This document shows, piece by piece, positions 22,370 to 31,678 of a DNA stretch of 62,593 nucleotides. Under the pieces are notes generated by a model that was not told where the DNA came from, made no database searches, and saw only the letters and a program-made list of their open reading frames with translations. The position numbers and the translations under genes are program-made. The DNA is from DATAEU01 sp046724395 (GTDB taxonomy: Bacteria > Actinomycetota > UBA4738 > HRBIN12), in NCBI GenBank assembly GCA_046724395.1, contig JBKOWM010000002.1:1-62593 (forward strand), read 5' to 3'. The stretch's first letter is position 1; each line of letters opens with the position of its first letter.

Positions 22370-23818
22370 TTGAAGCAAGATTCAGCGTCCGCGCGGGGCG
22401 TGGTGGTCGTCGACCGACGGCCCCTGGAGCGAAATCTCGTCCGATTCATCCTCCAGGAGAACGGTTTCGATGTGACCGCCGAGGCCGCCACGCCCGCCGA
22501 CGCGGTGCGAGCGGTTGAGCGCGATCGTCCGGCCGTCGTCGTGCTCCACGAGAATGCGGCGTGGGAGCGCGGCCGGCCGACGATTCCCCAGCTTCGCCAA
22601 GCCCTGCCGGGCGCGAAGGTGCTGGTCATCACGCCCGCGTTCGGCGTGGTTCGAGTCGAGCTCCTCCGCGACGCCGACGCCGTTCTCGAGGAAGGCATTG
22701 GCTTCAAGGACCTGCCGTTCGTGATCGGACGGCTTGCGGCCGGCGACGCGGCCCGCGGCGTTCCGCAGCCGCGCGGCGAGACAGGCGCAGCAGCCCCGCG
22801 CCGCTCACGAGAGCGCTGGATCAACCGGTTTCAGGGCGCCACCGCCGCGGCGGTCGTCTTCCTCGCCTTCATGATCGCCGGTGCGGCCGGGCCCCCGGGG
22901 CCCGAGCGCCTCGGCGCCACCCCCGCGGTTGCCCTTCGGCAGGCGCGCGACAGCCTCGAGGACCTGCAGGCCGCCTCGAAGGGCCCCTCCGACGAACTGA
23001 TCCGGCGGGCGATCGCGCTGGCCTCGAACCGAGCGGTGGCGGTCGAGGCGGGGGCGAACGTGTCGACGCTCGACGCGGACATCGTCGCGCTCGTCGACGA
23101 CGTGCTCCCGAGCCTCGCCCCCGGTGCGGCGGATACCCTGCTCCTGGTCTTGGCCGACGTGCCGGGGCTTCCCACGCCGACACCGACGCCGGCGCCGACC
23201 GAGGAGGAACCGAGCCCCGAGCCATCGACGAGCGCGGAGGCTTCGCCGACGCCGTCCGAGGCGGTCACACCGACGCAATCACCATCGCCCGCCGAGGAAC
23301 CGACCGAGCAGCCCTCGGCACACGGGTCACCTCCGGCCCCAAGCGAGGAACCGTCGCCGAAGCCGACGGAGCAGCCGTCGCCGTCGCCCAAGCCGACCGA
23401 AGAACCCTCGCCGTCGCCGTCCGAAGAACCGTCCCCAACCCCGACCGTGGAGCCATCGCCGAGGCAGCAGCCGTCGCCGACGCAGGAACCGTCGCCGACC
23501 GACTCGCCGTCGAGCCCGTCCCCGTCGTGGACGGAGTCGCCGTCGCCGATCGAATCCCCGTCACCGACGGCGTCACCGCCATCGACCGACACCACGTCGC
23601 CGACTCCGACCAGCTCGTCGCCGGCTCCGACCAGCTCGTCGGCGGCTCCGACTACGTCGGCGACGAGCCCCTCCACTCCCTCGCCATCCTCGACGGAGAC
23701 CCCGACCCCGGCGGACGCCGGGCCCGGCGATGGCATGGCGATCCTCGTGCTCTCTCCGGGGATCGGCGTGGTGGCGTCGGCGATCGCGCGGCGCCGGGCG
23801 CGGCGGTCGCGCCGTTAG
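22370..23818 (+). CDS. Degenerate receiver-domain membrane protein with Pro/Ser/Thr-rich exported region
   Basis: A 482-residue protein starting TTG at 22370. Residues 1-125 fold like a response-regulator receiver (RGVVVVDRRPLERNLVRFIL), but the phospho-accepting Asp position reads VVVLHEN (His) and the usual Lys is missing, so it should not be phosphorylated normally. A membrane helix (ATAAAVVFLAFMIAGAA, about 157-173) follows, then a helical part, then about 190 residues of Pro-Ser-Thr-Glu repeats (EEPSPSPSEEPSPTP type), and a final hydrophobic segment with an Arg-rich end. The low-complexity region would be outside the cell. It lies on the opposite strand inside the divIC-S1-ppx cluster, as an insertion. 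Function unknown. Confidence 0.75.
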   Translation: MKQDSASARGVVVVDRRPLERNLVRFILQENGFDVTAEAATPADAVRAVERDRPAVVVLHENAAWERGRPTIPQLRQALPGAKVLVITPAFGVVRVELLRDADAVLEEGIGFKDLPFVIGRLAAGDAARGVPQPRGETGAAAPRRSRERWINRFQGATAAAVVFLAFMIAGAAGPPGPERLGATPAVALRQARDSLEDLQAASKGPSDELIRRAIALASNRAVAVEAGANVSTLDADIVALVDDVLPSLAPGAADTLLLVLADVPGLPTPTPTPAPTEEEPSPEPSTSAEASPTPSEAVTPTQSPSPAEEPTEQPSAHGSPPAPSEEPSPKPTEQPSPSPKPTEEPSPSPSEEPSPTPTVEPSPRQQPSPTQEPSPTDSPSSPSPSWTESPSPIESPSPTASPPSTDTTSPTPTSSSPAPTSSSAAPTTSATSPSTPSPSSTETPTPADAGPGDGMAILVLSPGIGVVASAIARRRARRSRR

Positions 23819-23845
23819 TCGGCGCAGGCTAGCCTGAAGAGAGGA

Positions 23846-24166
23846 TCAGCAGGCGGGGTCGGTCCCGCTCATGCGCGAGACGAACGCGACCTCGCCCGGT
23901 CTCACCATCCCAAGACACGCCCGCGCCATGCGTTCCAGGTACTCGGGATCGTGGAGTTGGCGGATGTTGGCTCGAAGCAGGTCGTTCGCTCGCTCGAGCT
24001 CGACGGCCTGCCGTTCGCGACGCTCGATCAGCGCTCGCTGGGCGAGATACTGACGAAATGGCACCGCCGAGATGATGCCGAGCGCGACGACGACGATCAG
24101 GAGCAGTCCCGCACGCCCGGTCGGTCGGACCCGCGGTCGCTCCAGCGTCTGCGTCCGGACGGTCAC
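23846..24166 (-). CDS. Septum formation initiator (FtsB/DivIC family)
   Basis: A 106-residue cell-division protein: a short cytosolic N-terminus, a single membrane helix near 19-37 (AGLLLIVVVALGIISAV), an extracellular coiled coil (ERRERQAVELERANDLLR) and the typical C-terminal box DPEYLERMARACLGMVRPGE. It should form the FtsQ-FtsL-FtsB type complex that activates septal wall synthesis. Start GTG at 24166 overlaps the enolase stop (GTGA). Position after eno is conserved in actinobacteria. Confidence 0.93.
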   Translation of the reverse strand: MTVRTQTLERPRVRPTGRAGLLLIVVVALGIISAVPFRQYLAQRALIERRERQAVELERANDLLRANIRQLHDPEYLERMARACLGMVRPGEVAFVSRMSGTDPAC

Positions 24167-25470
24167 GCGGGAGGCTCCAATGGGGCCGTGACGCCGCCCG
24201 CGCTGCGAAGGGCGGACCCGCCCGCGTAGCGGGCGGTATCACCGAGCCGCTCCTCGATGCGCAGCAGCCGGTTGTACTTGGCAACGCGCTCGCTGCGAGC
24301 CGGAGCGCCGGTCTTGACCTGTCCAGCGTCGAGTCCCACGGCGAGGTCGGCTAGCGTCGTCTCCTCCGTCTCGCCCGAGCGGTGACTCACGATGACGCCG
24401 AAACCGTTGCCCACGGCCAGTCGCATCACGTCAAGGGTTTCGGTCAGCGAGCCAATCTGATTTGCCTTCACGAGGATCGCCGTCGCGGCGCCCTCGTCGA
24501 ACCCTCGTTCCAAGCGCTCGATGTTCGTGACGAACAGGTCGTCGCCGACGAGCTGCACTCGTGACCCCAGTGCCCGCGTGAGCGCAGCCCACCCCTCCCA
24601 GTCGTCCTGGGCCAGCCCGTCCTCGATCGAGACGATCGGGAAGGCATCGAGCAGGCCCTGCCAGAACGCGATCATGTCGTCGACGGACCGAGGCTTTCCC
24701 TCGAGCTGGTAGACGCCGTCTCGGTAGAACTCCGAGGCGGCGGGGTCGAGCGCGAGGCCGACCTCGTCGCCGGGCTCCAGGCCGGCCGTCTCGATCGCCC
24801 GCTCGAGGAGCTCGAGTGCCTCGGCCGCGGTGGCCACCTCGGGCGCGAACCCGCCCTCGTCTCCGACCCCCGTCGAAAGGTGCCGAGCCCTGAGCGACGA
24901 TTTCAGCGCGTGGTAGATCTCGGCGCCCCACCGGAGCGCCTCGGAGAACGAGGCGGCGCCGACGGGAGCGAGCATGAACTCCTGCAGCTCGAGCTCGTTG
25001 TCGGCGTGCGCCCCACCGTTGATGACGTTCATGAGCGGCAGCGGCAGCACGTGCGCGACGGGCCCGCCGAGGTGCCGGTAGAGCGGCAGCCCGAGGCTCG
25101 CCGCGGCAGCGTGCGCTGTCGCGAGCGAGACGCCGAGGATCGCGTTCGCGCCGAGGATCGACTTGTCCGGCGTCCCGTCGAGCTCGATTAGGCGGCCGTC
25201 CACGGCGCGCTGATCGATCGCGTCCATCCCGATGACGCCGGGTCCCAGGATCGAGACGACGTTATCGACGGCCCGCAGGACGCCCTTGCCGCCGAACCGC
25301 TTCGGGTCGCCGTCGCGAAGCTCGAGCGCCTCGTGCTCTCCAGTGGACGCGCCGGATGGTACGGCGGCCGTGCCGGTCGACCCGTCCTCGAGCACGACGT
25401 CGACCTCGACGGTCGGGTTCCCACGGGAATCGAGGATCTCGCGCGCAAGCAGGGAAGCGATCGCAGGCAT
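24163..25470 (-). CDS. eno: Enolase
   Basis: A 435-residue glycolytic enzyme converting 2-phosphoglycerate to phosphoenolpyruvate. Motifs: SRGNPTVEVDV, VPSGASTGEHEALELRDGD, metal and catalytic segments VSIEDGLAQDDWEGW and QLVGDDLFVTN, and signature ILVKANQIGSLTETLD, with SHRSGETEETTLADLAVG near the end. Full length. ATG at 25470 has no Shine-Dalgarno sequence; a TACAAT -10 lies nine bases upstream, suggesting a leaderless mRNA. Downstream divIC overlaps. Confidence 0.97.
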   Translation of the reverse strand: MPAIASLLAREILDSRGNPTVEVDVVLEDGSTGTAAVPSGASTGEHEALELRDGDPKRFGGKGVLRAVDNVVSILGPGVIGMDAIDQRAVDGRLIELDGTPDKSILGANAILGVSLATAHAAAASLGLPLYRHLGGPVAHVLPLPLMNVINGGAHADNELELQEFMLAPVGAASFSEALRWGAEIYHALKSSLRARHLSTGVGDEGGFAPEVATAAEALELLERAIETAGLEPGDEVGLALDPAASEFYRDGVYQLEGKPRSVDDMIAFWQGLLDAFPIVSIEDGLAQDDWEGWAALTRALGSRVQLVGDDLFVTNIERLERGFDEGAATAILVKANQIGSLTETLDVMRLAVGNGFGVIVSHRSGETEETTLADLAVGLDAGQVKTGAPARSERVAKYNRLLRIEERLGDTARYAGGSALRSAGGVTAPLEPPA

Positions 25471-25479
25471 CGGACGGCG

Positions 25480-25485
25480 ATTGTA
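25480..25485 (-). promoter_or_regulatory. Likely -10 box of a leaderless eno promoter
   Basis: TACAAT on the minus strand ends nine bases before the eno ATG, so transcription would begin at or within about three bases of the start codon. There is no ribosome binding site between. No clear -35 is seen. Leaderless genes are common in actinobacteria. Confidence 0.5.
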
Positions 25486-25561
25486 GAGCCAGTTCAGACC
25501 ACGAGGGTGATTTCGCCCTGGGCCGTCGCGCCTCGGTCGACGGCGACGCGATGGGACGCCG

Positions 25562-26338
25562 TCAGGAATCGGAAACGCGCAGGAACTCCCACGACTCACC
25601 GACGGAGTCGAAACCGAGCCGCCCGTACAGGAGCTTGGGCCAGTCCTCCTCGTCGGCGACGAGGAAGACGAGGTCCGCACCGAGGTCGTTCGCCGCTTCG
25701 GCGGCGGCGAGGACCATCGCTCGCGCGGCGCCCCGGCCGCGGAGCTCCTCGAGGGTCTCGACATCCTCGATCTGAGCGACGCCGCCTTCCGCATACATCT
25801 CGCACACCGCGGCGTCGCGGCCGTCGATCCTGGCTATGAAGAAGCGGGCGCTCACGTGCGCCTCGAGCAGTCGCTTGTGCTCCACGAGCTGATCGACGCA
25901 GTCCTCGCTCACGTGAGGAAGCGATCGTCGGACGTACTGCTCGATCAGCGGCCGCGCCGACGCGAACCCGGTCTCGCGCACCTCGACGGATGGCGGGCGA
26001 TCAGGCGGACGCGTGAGCGCCATCGTGACGAGATGGTCGGCCGTCCAACCAAGATCCAGGAAGCGGGGCGCGAACTCGCGTCCGACTTCCGCATCGGTGT
26101 TGACCTTCCGGTGTTCGAGTCCCGCTCCGCCCAGGATCCGATCGGCCTCGGTGGCGAGGGCGTCCGCGCCGCCGGGGCGCGCACCCACATCGACCCAAAG
26201 CAGGTTGCTGCTGTAGCGGCACGGCAGGTCCTCGTTCAGATAGGCGACACCGTCGGCGAACGGCTCCGCGCGCGTCGAGGTCCGGCGCATCACGTCGCGC
26301 TCGAAGGCGCCGGCCCTGGCGAGCCGGCCGGCGGTCAT
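25562..26338 (-). CDS. GNAT family acetyltransferase
   Basis: A 258-residue protein. The C-terminal half is an N-acetyltransferase domain with the acetyl-CoA loop LEELRGRGAARAMVLAAAEAAND and the later strand ADLVFLVADEEDWPKLLYGRLGF. The N-terminal half (HLVTMALTRPPD and before) resembles a degenerate second GNAT fold. Start ATG at 26338 overlaps the mazG stop (ATGA). Substrate unknown. It is inserted between mazG and eno, where other actinobacteria often carry a lipoprotein gene. Confidence 0.88.
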   Translation of the reverse strand: MTAGRLARAGAFERDVMRRTSTRAEPFADGVAYLNEDLPCRYSSNLLWVDVGARPGGADALATEADRILGGAGLEHRKVNTDAEVGREFAPRFLDLGWTADHLVTMALTRPPDRPPSVEVRETGFASARPLIEQYVRRSLPHVSEDCVDQLVEHKRLLEAHVSARFFIARIDGRDAAVCEMYAEGGVAQIEDVETLEELRGRGAARAMVLAAAEAANDLGADLVFLVADEEDWPKLLYGRLGFDSVGESWEFLRVSDS

Positions 26339-27147
26339 CGCGCCTCTCGGAAGAGCCGGCGCACCTCGTCGTCCGGCATCGCGTCGACGTCCAGGCCGCG
26401 CTCGCGCACCAAGGCGGCGAAACGCGCGTACCGTCCGGCAAACCCCGAGGTCGTTCGGCGAAGCGCCGACTCCGCGTCGACACCTCGCTTGCGGGCGACC
26501 GCCGCCGTGGCAAACAGGACGTCTCCGATCTCCTCCTCGGCCTCGGAAGCGTCCTCCGCGCGAGCGAGCTCTTCGACCTCCTCGCGCAGAGCGTCGATGG
26601 CGTTGTCGATCGATCGCCACTCGAAGCCCCAGCCGGCGGCCCGTCGCTGCACCTTCGCCGCCCGCGCAAGCGCCGGCAGCGTCGGCGGGATGTCCTCCTC
26701 GAGCTCGCCGGCCTCCGAGGCACCTTTCTCGTCGGCCTTGATGCGCTCCCAGTTCACGAGCACTTCCTCGGCGCCGGACACTTCGACATCGCCGAAGACG
26801 TGCGGGTGCCGCCGTATCAGCTTGCGAACGATGCCTTCGGCGACGTCGTCGACGTCCCACTCCCCGGCGTCGGCGGCCATCTGCGCGTGAAACACGACCT
26901 GGAGCAACACGTCTCCGAGCTCCTCCCGCAGTCGGTCGACGTCGTCGTCGTCGATGGCCGCAAGCGTCTCGTGCGTCTCCTCGAGCAGGTGGCGCGCCAG
27001 CGAGCGATGCGTCTGCTCGCGGTCCCAGGGGCATCCTTCCGGACCGCGCAGCCGCGCCATCACACGGACGAGATCGAGGACGCGCTCACCTCGCCGGCTC
27101 GATGGCACGTCCCCGGCGCGGACGTCGCGGAGCTCGTCGTCGCTCAC
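26335..27147 (-). CDS. mazG: Nucleoside triphosphate pyrophosphohydrolase MazG
   Basis: A 270-residue enzyme that hydrolyses (d)NTPs to monophosphate and pyrophosphate and clears damaged nucleotides. The MazG domain is clear: CPWDREQTHRSLARHLLEET and LREELGDVLLQVVFHAQMA with the EExxE/ExxD metal ligands, and a second helical repeat near the end (EEIGDVLFATAAVA). Start GTG at 27147. Overlaps the downstream acetyltransferase by four bases. Position between mfd and eno is the same as in mycobacteria. Confidence 0.95.
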   Translation of the reverse strand: MSDDELRDVRAGDVPSSRRGERVLDLVRVMARLRGPEGCPWDREQTHRSLARHLLEETHETLAAIDDDDVDRLREELGDVLLQVVFHAQMAADAGEWDVDDVAEGIVRKLIRRHPHVFGDVEVSGAEEVLVNWERIKADEKGASEAGELEEDIPPTLPALARAAKVQRRAAGWGFEWRSIDNAIDALREEVEELARAEDASEAEEEIGDVLFATAAVARKRGVDAESALRRTTSGFAGRYARFAALVRERGLDVDAMPDDEVRRLFREAR

Positions 27148-27166
27148 CGTCGGCGCCGCCCGACGT

Positions 27167-28207
27167 TCAGGGCGACGACGGCGGGGAGCCCGACGCTCCC
27201 GGCGCCGATGTGGCCGATGTGGCCGATGGGGTCGTCTCCGTGCTCCGGATCGGCAGAATCTCGCCCGTTGACGCGTCGAACCGCCCGTACTTCGGATTTA
27301 CGTCGATCTCCGCCGATTCGAGCCGCTTGCCGAGCCACGTCGAGAACGCCTGACTGCCGAGCGACCCGGTCAGCTGATCCTTGACTTCGTCGAGCGGCTG
27401 GACGTCCGCGCTCACGAGCTGGATCACGTGCCAACCGAACTGCGTGTGCACCGGGGCGGAGATCTCCCCCGGCCGAAGAGCCAGCGCCGCCGCGACGAAG
27501 TCCGGGTCGAGCGACGACGCCGAGATCGTCCCGAGGTCGCCGCCGTTGTCCGCCGACGCGTCGTCGGTCGAGTACCGCTTCGCCAACCGGGCGAAGTTGT
27601 TCGGCGTCGCCTCGTCGGCGATGCGCTGCGCCAGCGACTTGGACTTCACCAGGATGTGCCTGGCGTGAATCTGCGTGAACTGCTGCTTCTGCTGTTCGTA
27701 CAACTGGCGGAGCTGCTCGTCGCTGATGTTCGCCGACCCGATCGCTTGCTGCGTCTTCGAAAACAGCAGCAGCCTGTGAGCGAGCGCCTGGAACTGCGCG
27801 CGAGTGACACCACCTTCGCGGAGCCGCCGATCCAACTGATCCGCACCGCCGAGGTTGCCCTCGAGTTGCGAGATTACGTCGTTGATGTCGGCGTCGGCGA
27901 CGGTGATGTCGTGCGCAGCCGCGTAGTGCTTGACGATGTCCTCCTGGATCAGGTTCGAGAGCGTGAACCTCGCACACGCCGCATCCGTCGACTCCCCCGC
28001 CTGGGCCTGGCCGCACGGCTGCTGCTGAAGACTTCCGAGAAAGGAGAACAGCACCATCTGGTCCTGCAACTGCGCGTCGGTGATCGTTTCGCCGTCGACG
28101 ACGGCGGCCGGCGGCCGCGCGGAGCCGCACGCGGAAAGCGCGACGGCGGCCAACGCGGCGGCGGCGAGCCGGAGAAATGGAGGAGGCGCGGTGCGAAGCG
28201 GGCACAT
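27167..28207 (-). CDS. Parvulin-type (SurA/PrsA-like) foldase lipoprotein
   Basis: A 346-residue lipoprotein. The signal peptide ends in the lipobox LSACGS, so Cys27 would be lipidated. A SurA-like N-terminal helical domain contains VVDGETITDAQLQDQ, and a parvulin PPIase domain follows (IHARHILVKSKSLAQRIADE, RYSTDDASADNGGDLGTIS, VHTQFGWHVIQLVS). It likely helps fold secreted proteins at the outer membrane face. The ATG at 28207 shares a base with the mfd stop (TGATG). Confidence 0.93.
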   Translation of the reverse strand: MCPLRTAPPPFLRLAAAALAAVALSACGSARPPAAVVDGETITDAQLQDQMVLFSFLGSLQQQPCGQAQAGESTDAACARFTLSNLIQEDIVKHYAAAHDITVADADINDVISQLEGNLGGADQLDRRLREGGVTRAQFQALAHRLLLFSKTQQAIGSANISDEQLRQLYEQQKQQFTQIHARHILVKSKSLAQRIADEATPNNFARLAKRYSTDDASADNGGDLGTISASSLDPDFVAAALALRPGEISAPVHTQFGWHVIQLVSADVQPLDEVKDQLTGSLGSQAFSTWLGKRLESAEIDVNPKYGRFDASTGEILPIRSTETTPSATSATSAPGASGSPPSSP

Positions 28208-31200
28208 CAGCCGGCGATGCTAACAGAGGGTCGCTCCGATCCCGTGGCCCGCAACATCGCCGACTCGACGCGACCGGGGAGCGCCACGCCGGCCACGCGA
28301 GCAACCGGCACGTTCAGCGTCGCGGTCGCTCGATGGTACGTGGCGCCCGGGACCCGAGCGCGGAGCGCAGTCTCGTCCTCCTCGGCGAGCGCGACCGGCC
28401 TCGCCCGGACCTCGTCGCGGTACGTGGCGACATCTGTGACCCCGACAAGCGAACACGTGATCCGAAGGGATGCGATGGCGAGCAGCGTCTCGACCTCCTG
28501 CGGTAGCTGGCCGAACCGGTCCTGCGCCTCCGCGCGGACCTCCGCCAGACGCTCGTGTTCGCCGGCCGTGGCGATGTTGCGGTACAGCTCTAGCCGCAGC
28601 GCCTCCTGCGCCACCCAGCCGACCGGCACGAACGCCTTGACAGGCAAGTCGATACGGATCTCGCGCTCCTCCGGGAGCGGTTCGCCCTTCATCTCCGCGA
28701 CCGACTCCCTCAACAACCTCGCGTACGTGTCGAAGCCGACCGCCGCGATGTGTCCGTGCTGCTCGGCGCCGAGGATGTTGCCGGCTCCGCGGATCTCCAG
28801 GTCGCGGAGCGCGATCTGGAAGCCGCTGCCGAGCGCCGTGTGTTTGCTGATCGTCGCCAGGCGATCGTGGGCCTCCTCGGTGAGGCTCTGGGCCGGCGGA
28901 AAGAAGAAGTACGCGAACGCCCGCTCGGTCGATCGCCCGACACGTCCGCGCAGCTGATACATCTGCGCCAACCCGAGGCGATCGGCGCGGTCGACGACGA
29001 GCGTATTCGCGCTCGGGACGTCGAGGCCGGACTCGATGATCGTGGTGGACACGAGCACATCGGCATCGCGGTCCCAGAACCGCATCATCCGCTGCTCGAG
29101 CGCATCCTCGTCCATCTGACCGTGCGCGACGACGATCCGCGCGTCAGGGACCTCGTCGCGCAGCCACGCCGCCTCCCGATCGACGGTCGCGACGCGGTTG
29201 TGGACCCAGAAGACCTGACCCCCGCGAAGCAGCTCGCGGCGCACGGCGCCGAGCGCGAGATCGGGCTGATATGGCCCGACGTAGGTGAGCACCGGCTGCC
29301 GATCCTCTGGCGGGGTATCGACGACGCTCATATCGCGGATCCCGGTGAGCGCCATCTCCAGCGTCCGCGGGATCGGCGTCGCCGTCATCGTGAGGACGTC
29401 GACGTACGCGCGCATCGTTTTCAGTCGCTCCTTGTGGGTGACGCCGAATCGCTGCTCCTCGTCCACGACGAGCAATCCGAGGTCTTTGAAGCGCACGTCC
29501 GTCGACAGCAGGCGATGCGTCCCGATCACGACGTCGATCTTTCCGCGCTCGAGGTCGCGAAGGACGTCGCGCTGCTCCGAGGGCGACACGAACCGCGACA
29601 GCATCCGCACGGTCACGGGGAACGCCGAGAACCGCTCCGAGAACGTGATGAAGTGCTGCTCGGCCAGGAGCGTCGTCGGGACGAGCACGGCGACCTGCTT
29701 GCCGTCCATGACGGCCTTGAAGGCGGCGCGCACCGCGATCTCGGTCTTGCCGTACCCGACGTCACCGCAGATGAGCCGGTCCATCGGTCGATCCCGCTCC
29801 ATGTCACGCTTGACCTCGTCGATCGCCGCGATCTGATCGCGCGTCTCCTCATGCGGGAAGGCGTCTTCCATCTCCGCCTGCCATGGAGCGTCCGGGCCAA
29901 ACGCGTGACCTCGGACGCTCATCCGAACGGAGTAGAGGCGCACCAGCTCGCCGGCCATGTCGCGGACGGCGCGCTTGACCCTCGTCCTCGTTTTCACCCA
30001 GTCGCTCGTGCCGAGCCGTGACAGGCGCGGCTCCTCGCCGCCGACGTAGCGCGCCACCATCCCCACCTGGTCCGTCGGCACGCTCAGGCGATCGCCGGCC
30101 GCGTACTCGAGCACCATGTAGTCGCGCTCGCTCCCCGCGACTGCCCGCCTCTGGATACCGATGAACCGCCCGACGCCGTGGACGCGATGGACCGCGAAGT
30201 CGCCCGGCGTAAGCTCGTCTGCGACGGTGTCCGTCCGCCGCCTGGTCAGGCGTGGAGCGGATCGCGTGTGCCGGCGAGAGCCGAACAGGTCCTCCTCTGT
30301 CGCGACCGCCAGTCGGCCCGGGCCGAATACGAACCCGCCCGCGAGGTCGGCCTCGACGGCGATGGCAGTGGCGGACGGGTCGGCCTCGACGAGGCGAAGA
30401 CCCGCGTCCCCGACGACCTCCCGCGCGCGCTCGAGGCTGCCATGCGCGGCTGCGGCGACGACGACGCGGTGGCGCCGCGCGTGCAGCTCGACGAGCCTGC
30501 CGGCGAGCTCCGGGGCATTGCCCTGGGCCGTCCCCCATGACGCGAAGCCGAGGTCCGTGCCCTCGGCGAACTCGCTCAGGTGCAGGCACGTGCGGCCGGC
30601 GAGCGCGTCGGCGAGGTCGACGACGACGTCCGGGCCCGGCCATGCCGACGCGTCGGCGAGGGCGCGTGCGTCGTCCACGGCTTGACGGGCGCGGTCCTCC
30701 ACCCGCCGTGCACGGACGAGGATCGTCCAGCTTCCGGGTGCCAGAAGCTCCGGAAGCGCGGGCATGTGGTCGAACAACAGCGGCGCGAGCGTCTCCGAGC
30801 CCTCGAATGCCAGACCGTCGGCGAAACGCGCGAGCCGGTCTCGGTAGTGATCGAGGGCGCGCGGCGCCAGCTGGGCGGCGCGCTCGCGCAGCGCGGGCGT
30901 CGGGACGAGTTCGCGAACCGGGTGGATCTCGACGATCGGCGCAGGATCCGCCGACCGCTGCGTCGCCGGAACGAACGATCGGAGCGACTCGATCTCGTCG
31001 CCCCAGAACTCGGCGCGGACCGGCCGGCGCTCGGTTCCCGCAAACACGTCGAGGATCCCGCCTCGGACGGCGAATTCCCCGCGATGCTCGACGACGTCGG
31101 CCCGGACGTAGCCGAGCTCGACGAGCCGATCGGCGGTCGCCTCGAGCGGTGCCCGAGTCCCGCGAACGAGCACGAGAGGCTCGTCCAGGCCCAGGTCGGG

Positions 31201-31584
31201 GACGATGCGCTGGACGACCGCAGTCGCCGGCGCCGTGAGCACGAACGCACCCGACGCGCGCCGAATCCCGCGGAGGGCCTGTGCTCTTCGCGACGCGACC
31301 TCGGCGCCCGGGCTGATGCCCTCGTACGGCAGCGCCTCCCATGCGGGGAACGCCGCGGCTCGATCGGGATCGAGGTAGGCGGCCGCCCCGCGAGCAAGAG
31401 CGTCGGCTTCGCGCGGATCGGGAGTGACGGCAAGTACCGGCGCGTCGAGCGAGCGTGCGAGCGCCGCGATCAGGAAGTCGTGTCCCGCCTCCGCATGCGC
31501 AAGGATCGGCCGGGCGCGGTCCAGCAGGAGCCGCTCGAACGGCTCCGAGGCGATCAGCTCGTCTAGCAATCGTGCGAGATCCAC
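28207..31584 (-). CDS. mfd: Transcription-repair coupling factor Mfd
   Basis: A 1125-residue DNA translocase that removes stalled RNA polymerase and recruits UvrA. Domains in order: UvrB-like N-terminus; RNA polymerase-interacting domain near TPGDFAVHRVHGVGRFIGIQ; RecG-like motor with Walker A GDVGYGKTEIAVRAAFKAVM, DEEQ box LVVDEEQRFGVTHKE, ATPIPRTLEMAL and TRG segment; and the C-terminal UvrA-binding-blocking domain. Slightly shorter than mycobacterial Mfd but all motifs are present. Start ATG at 31584. It is followed by the SurA-like gene, overlapping by one base. Confidence 0.97.
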   Translation of the reverse strand: MDLARLLDELIASEPFERLLLDRARPILAHAEAGHDFLIAALARSLDAPVLAVTPDPREADALARGAAAYLDPDRAAAFPAWEALPYEGISPGAEVASRRAQALRGIRRASGAFVLTAPATAVVQRIVPDLGLDEPLVLVRGTRAPLEATADRLVELGYVRADVVEHRGEFAVRGGILDVFAGTERRPVRAEFWGDEIESLRSFVPATQRSADPAPIVEIHPVRELVPTPALRERAAQLAPRALDHYRDRLARFADGLAFEGSETLAPLLFDHMPALPELLAPGSWTILVRARRVEDRARQAVDDARALADASAWPGPDVVVDLADALAGRTCLHLSEFAEGTDLGFASWGTAQGNAPELAGRLVELHARRHRVVVAAAAHGSLERAREVVGDAGLRLVEADPSATAIAVEADLAGGFVFGPGRLAVATEEDLFGSRRHTRSAPRLTRRRTDTVADELTPGDFAVHRVHGVGRFIGIQRRAVAGSERDYMVLEYAAGDRLSVPTDQVGMVARYVGGEEPRLSRLGTSDWVKTRTRVKRAVRDMAGELVRLYSVRMSVRGHAFGPDAPWQAEMEDAFPHEETRDQIAAIDEVKRDMERDRPMDRLICGDVGYGKTEIAVRAAFKAVMDGKQVAVLVPTTLLAEQHFITFSERFSAFPVTVRMLSRFVSPSEQRDVLRDLERGKIDVVIGTHRLLSTDVRFKDLGLLVVDEEQRFGVTHKERLKTMRAYVDVLTMTATPIPRTLEMALTGIRDMSVVDTPPEDRQPVLTYVGPYQPDLALGAVRRELLRGGQVFWVHNRVATVDREAAWLRDEVPDARIVVAHGQMDEDALEQRMMRFWDRDADVLVSTTIIESGLDVPSANTLVVDRADRLGLAQMYQLRGRVGRSTERAFAYFFFPPAQSLTEEAHDRLATISKHTALGSGFQIALRDLEIRGAGNILGAEQHGHIAAVGFDTYARLLRESVAEMKGEPLPEEREIRIDLPVKAFVPVGWVAQEALRLELYRNIATAGEHERLAEVRAEAQDRFGQLPQEVETLLAIASLRITCSLVGVTDVATYRDEVRARPVALAEEDETALRARVPGATYHRATATLNVPVARVAGVALPGRVESAMLRATGSERPSVSIAG

Positions 31585-31678
31585 GCGTCGCTAATCTCCG
31601 GGCAACACGACGAGGCCTCGCCGGTACCGACGGGGCCTAGCGTTCGAGTGTAGCGGGCGTCCGAGAAAGGCCGTGCAC

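Noticed and set aside
23160..23740. Repetitive sequence that could suggest a CRISPR or minisatellite
   Set aside because: The repeats are irregular codon-level Pro/Ser/Thr/Glu repeats within one coding frame; there are no spacers or constant repeats.
25853..25918. A CACGTG sequence near 25910 as a second parS site
   Set aside because: Only the central CACGTG and a few flanking bases match, and it lies within the GNAT coding region.
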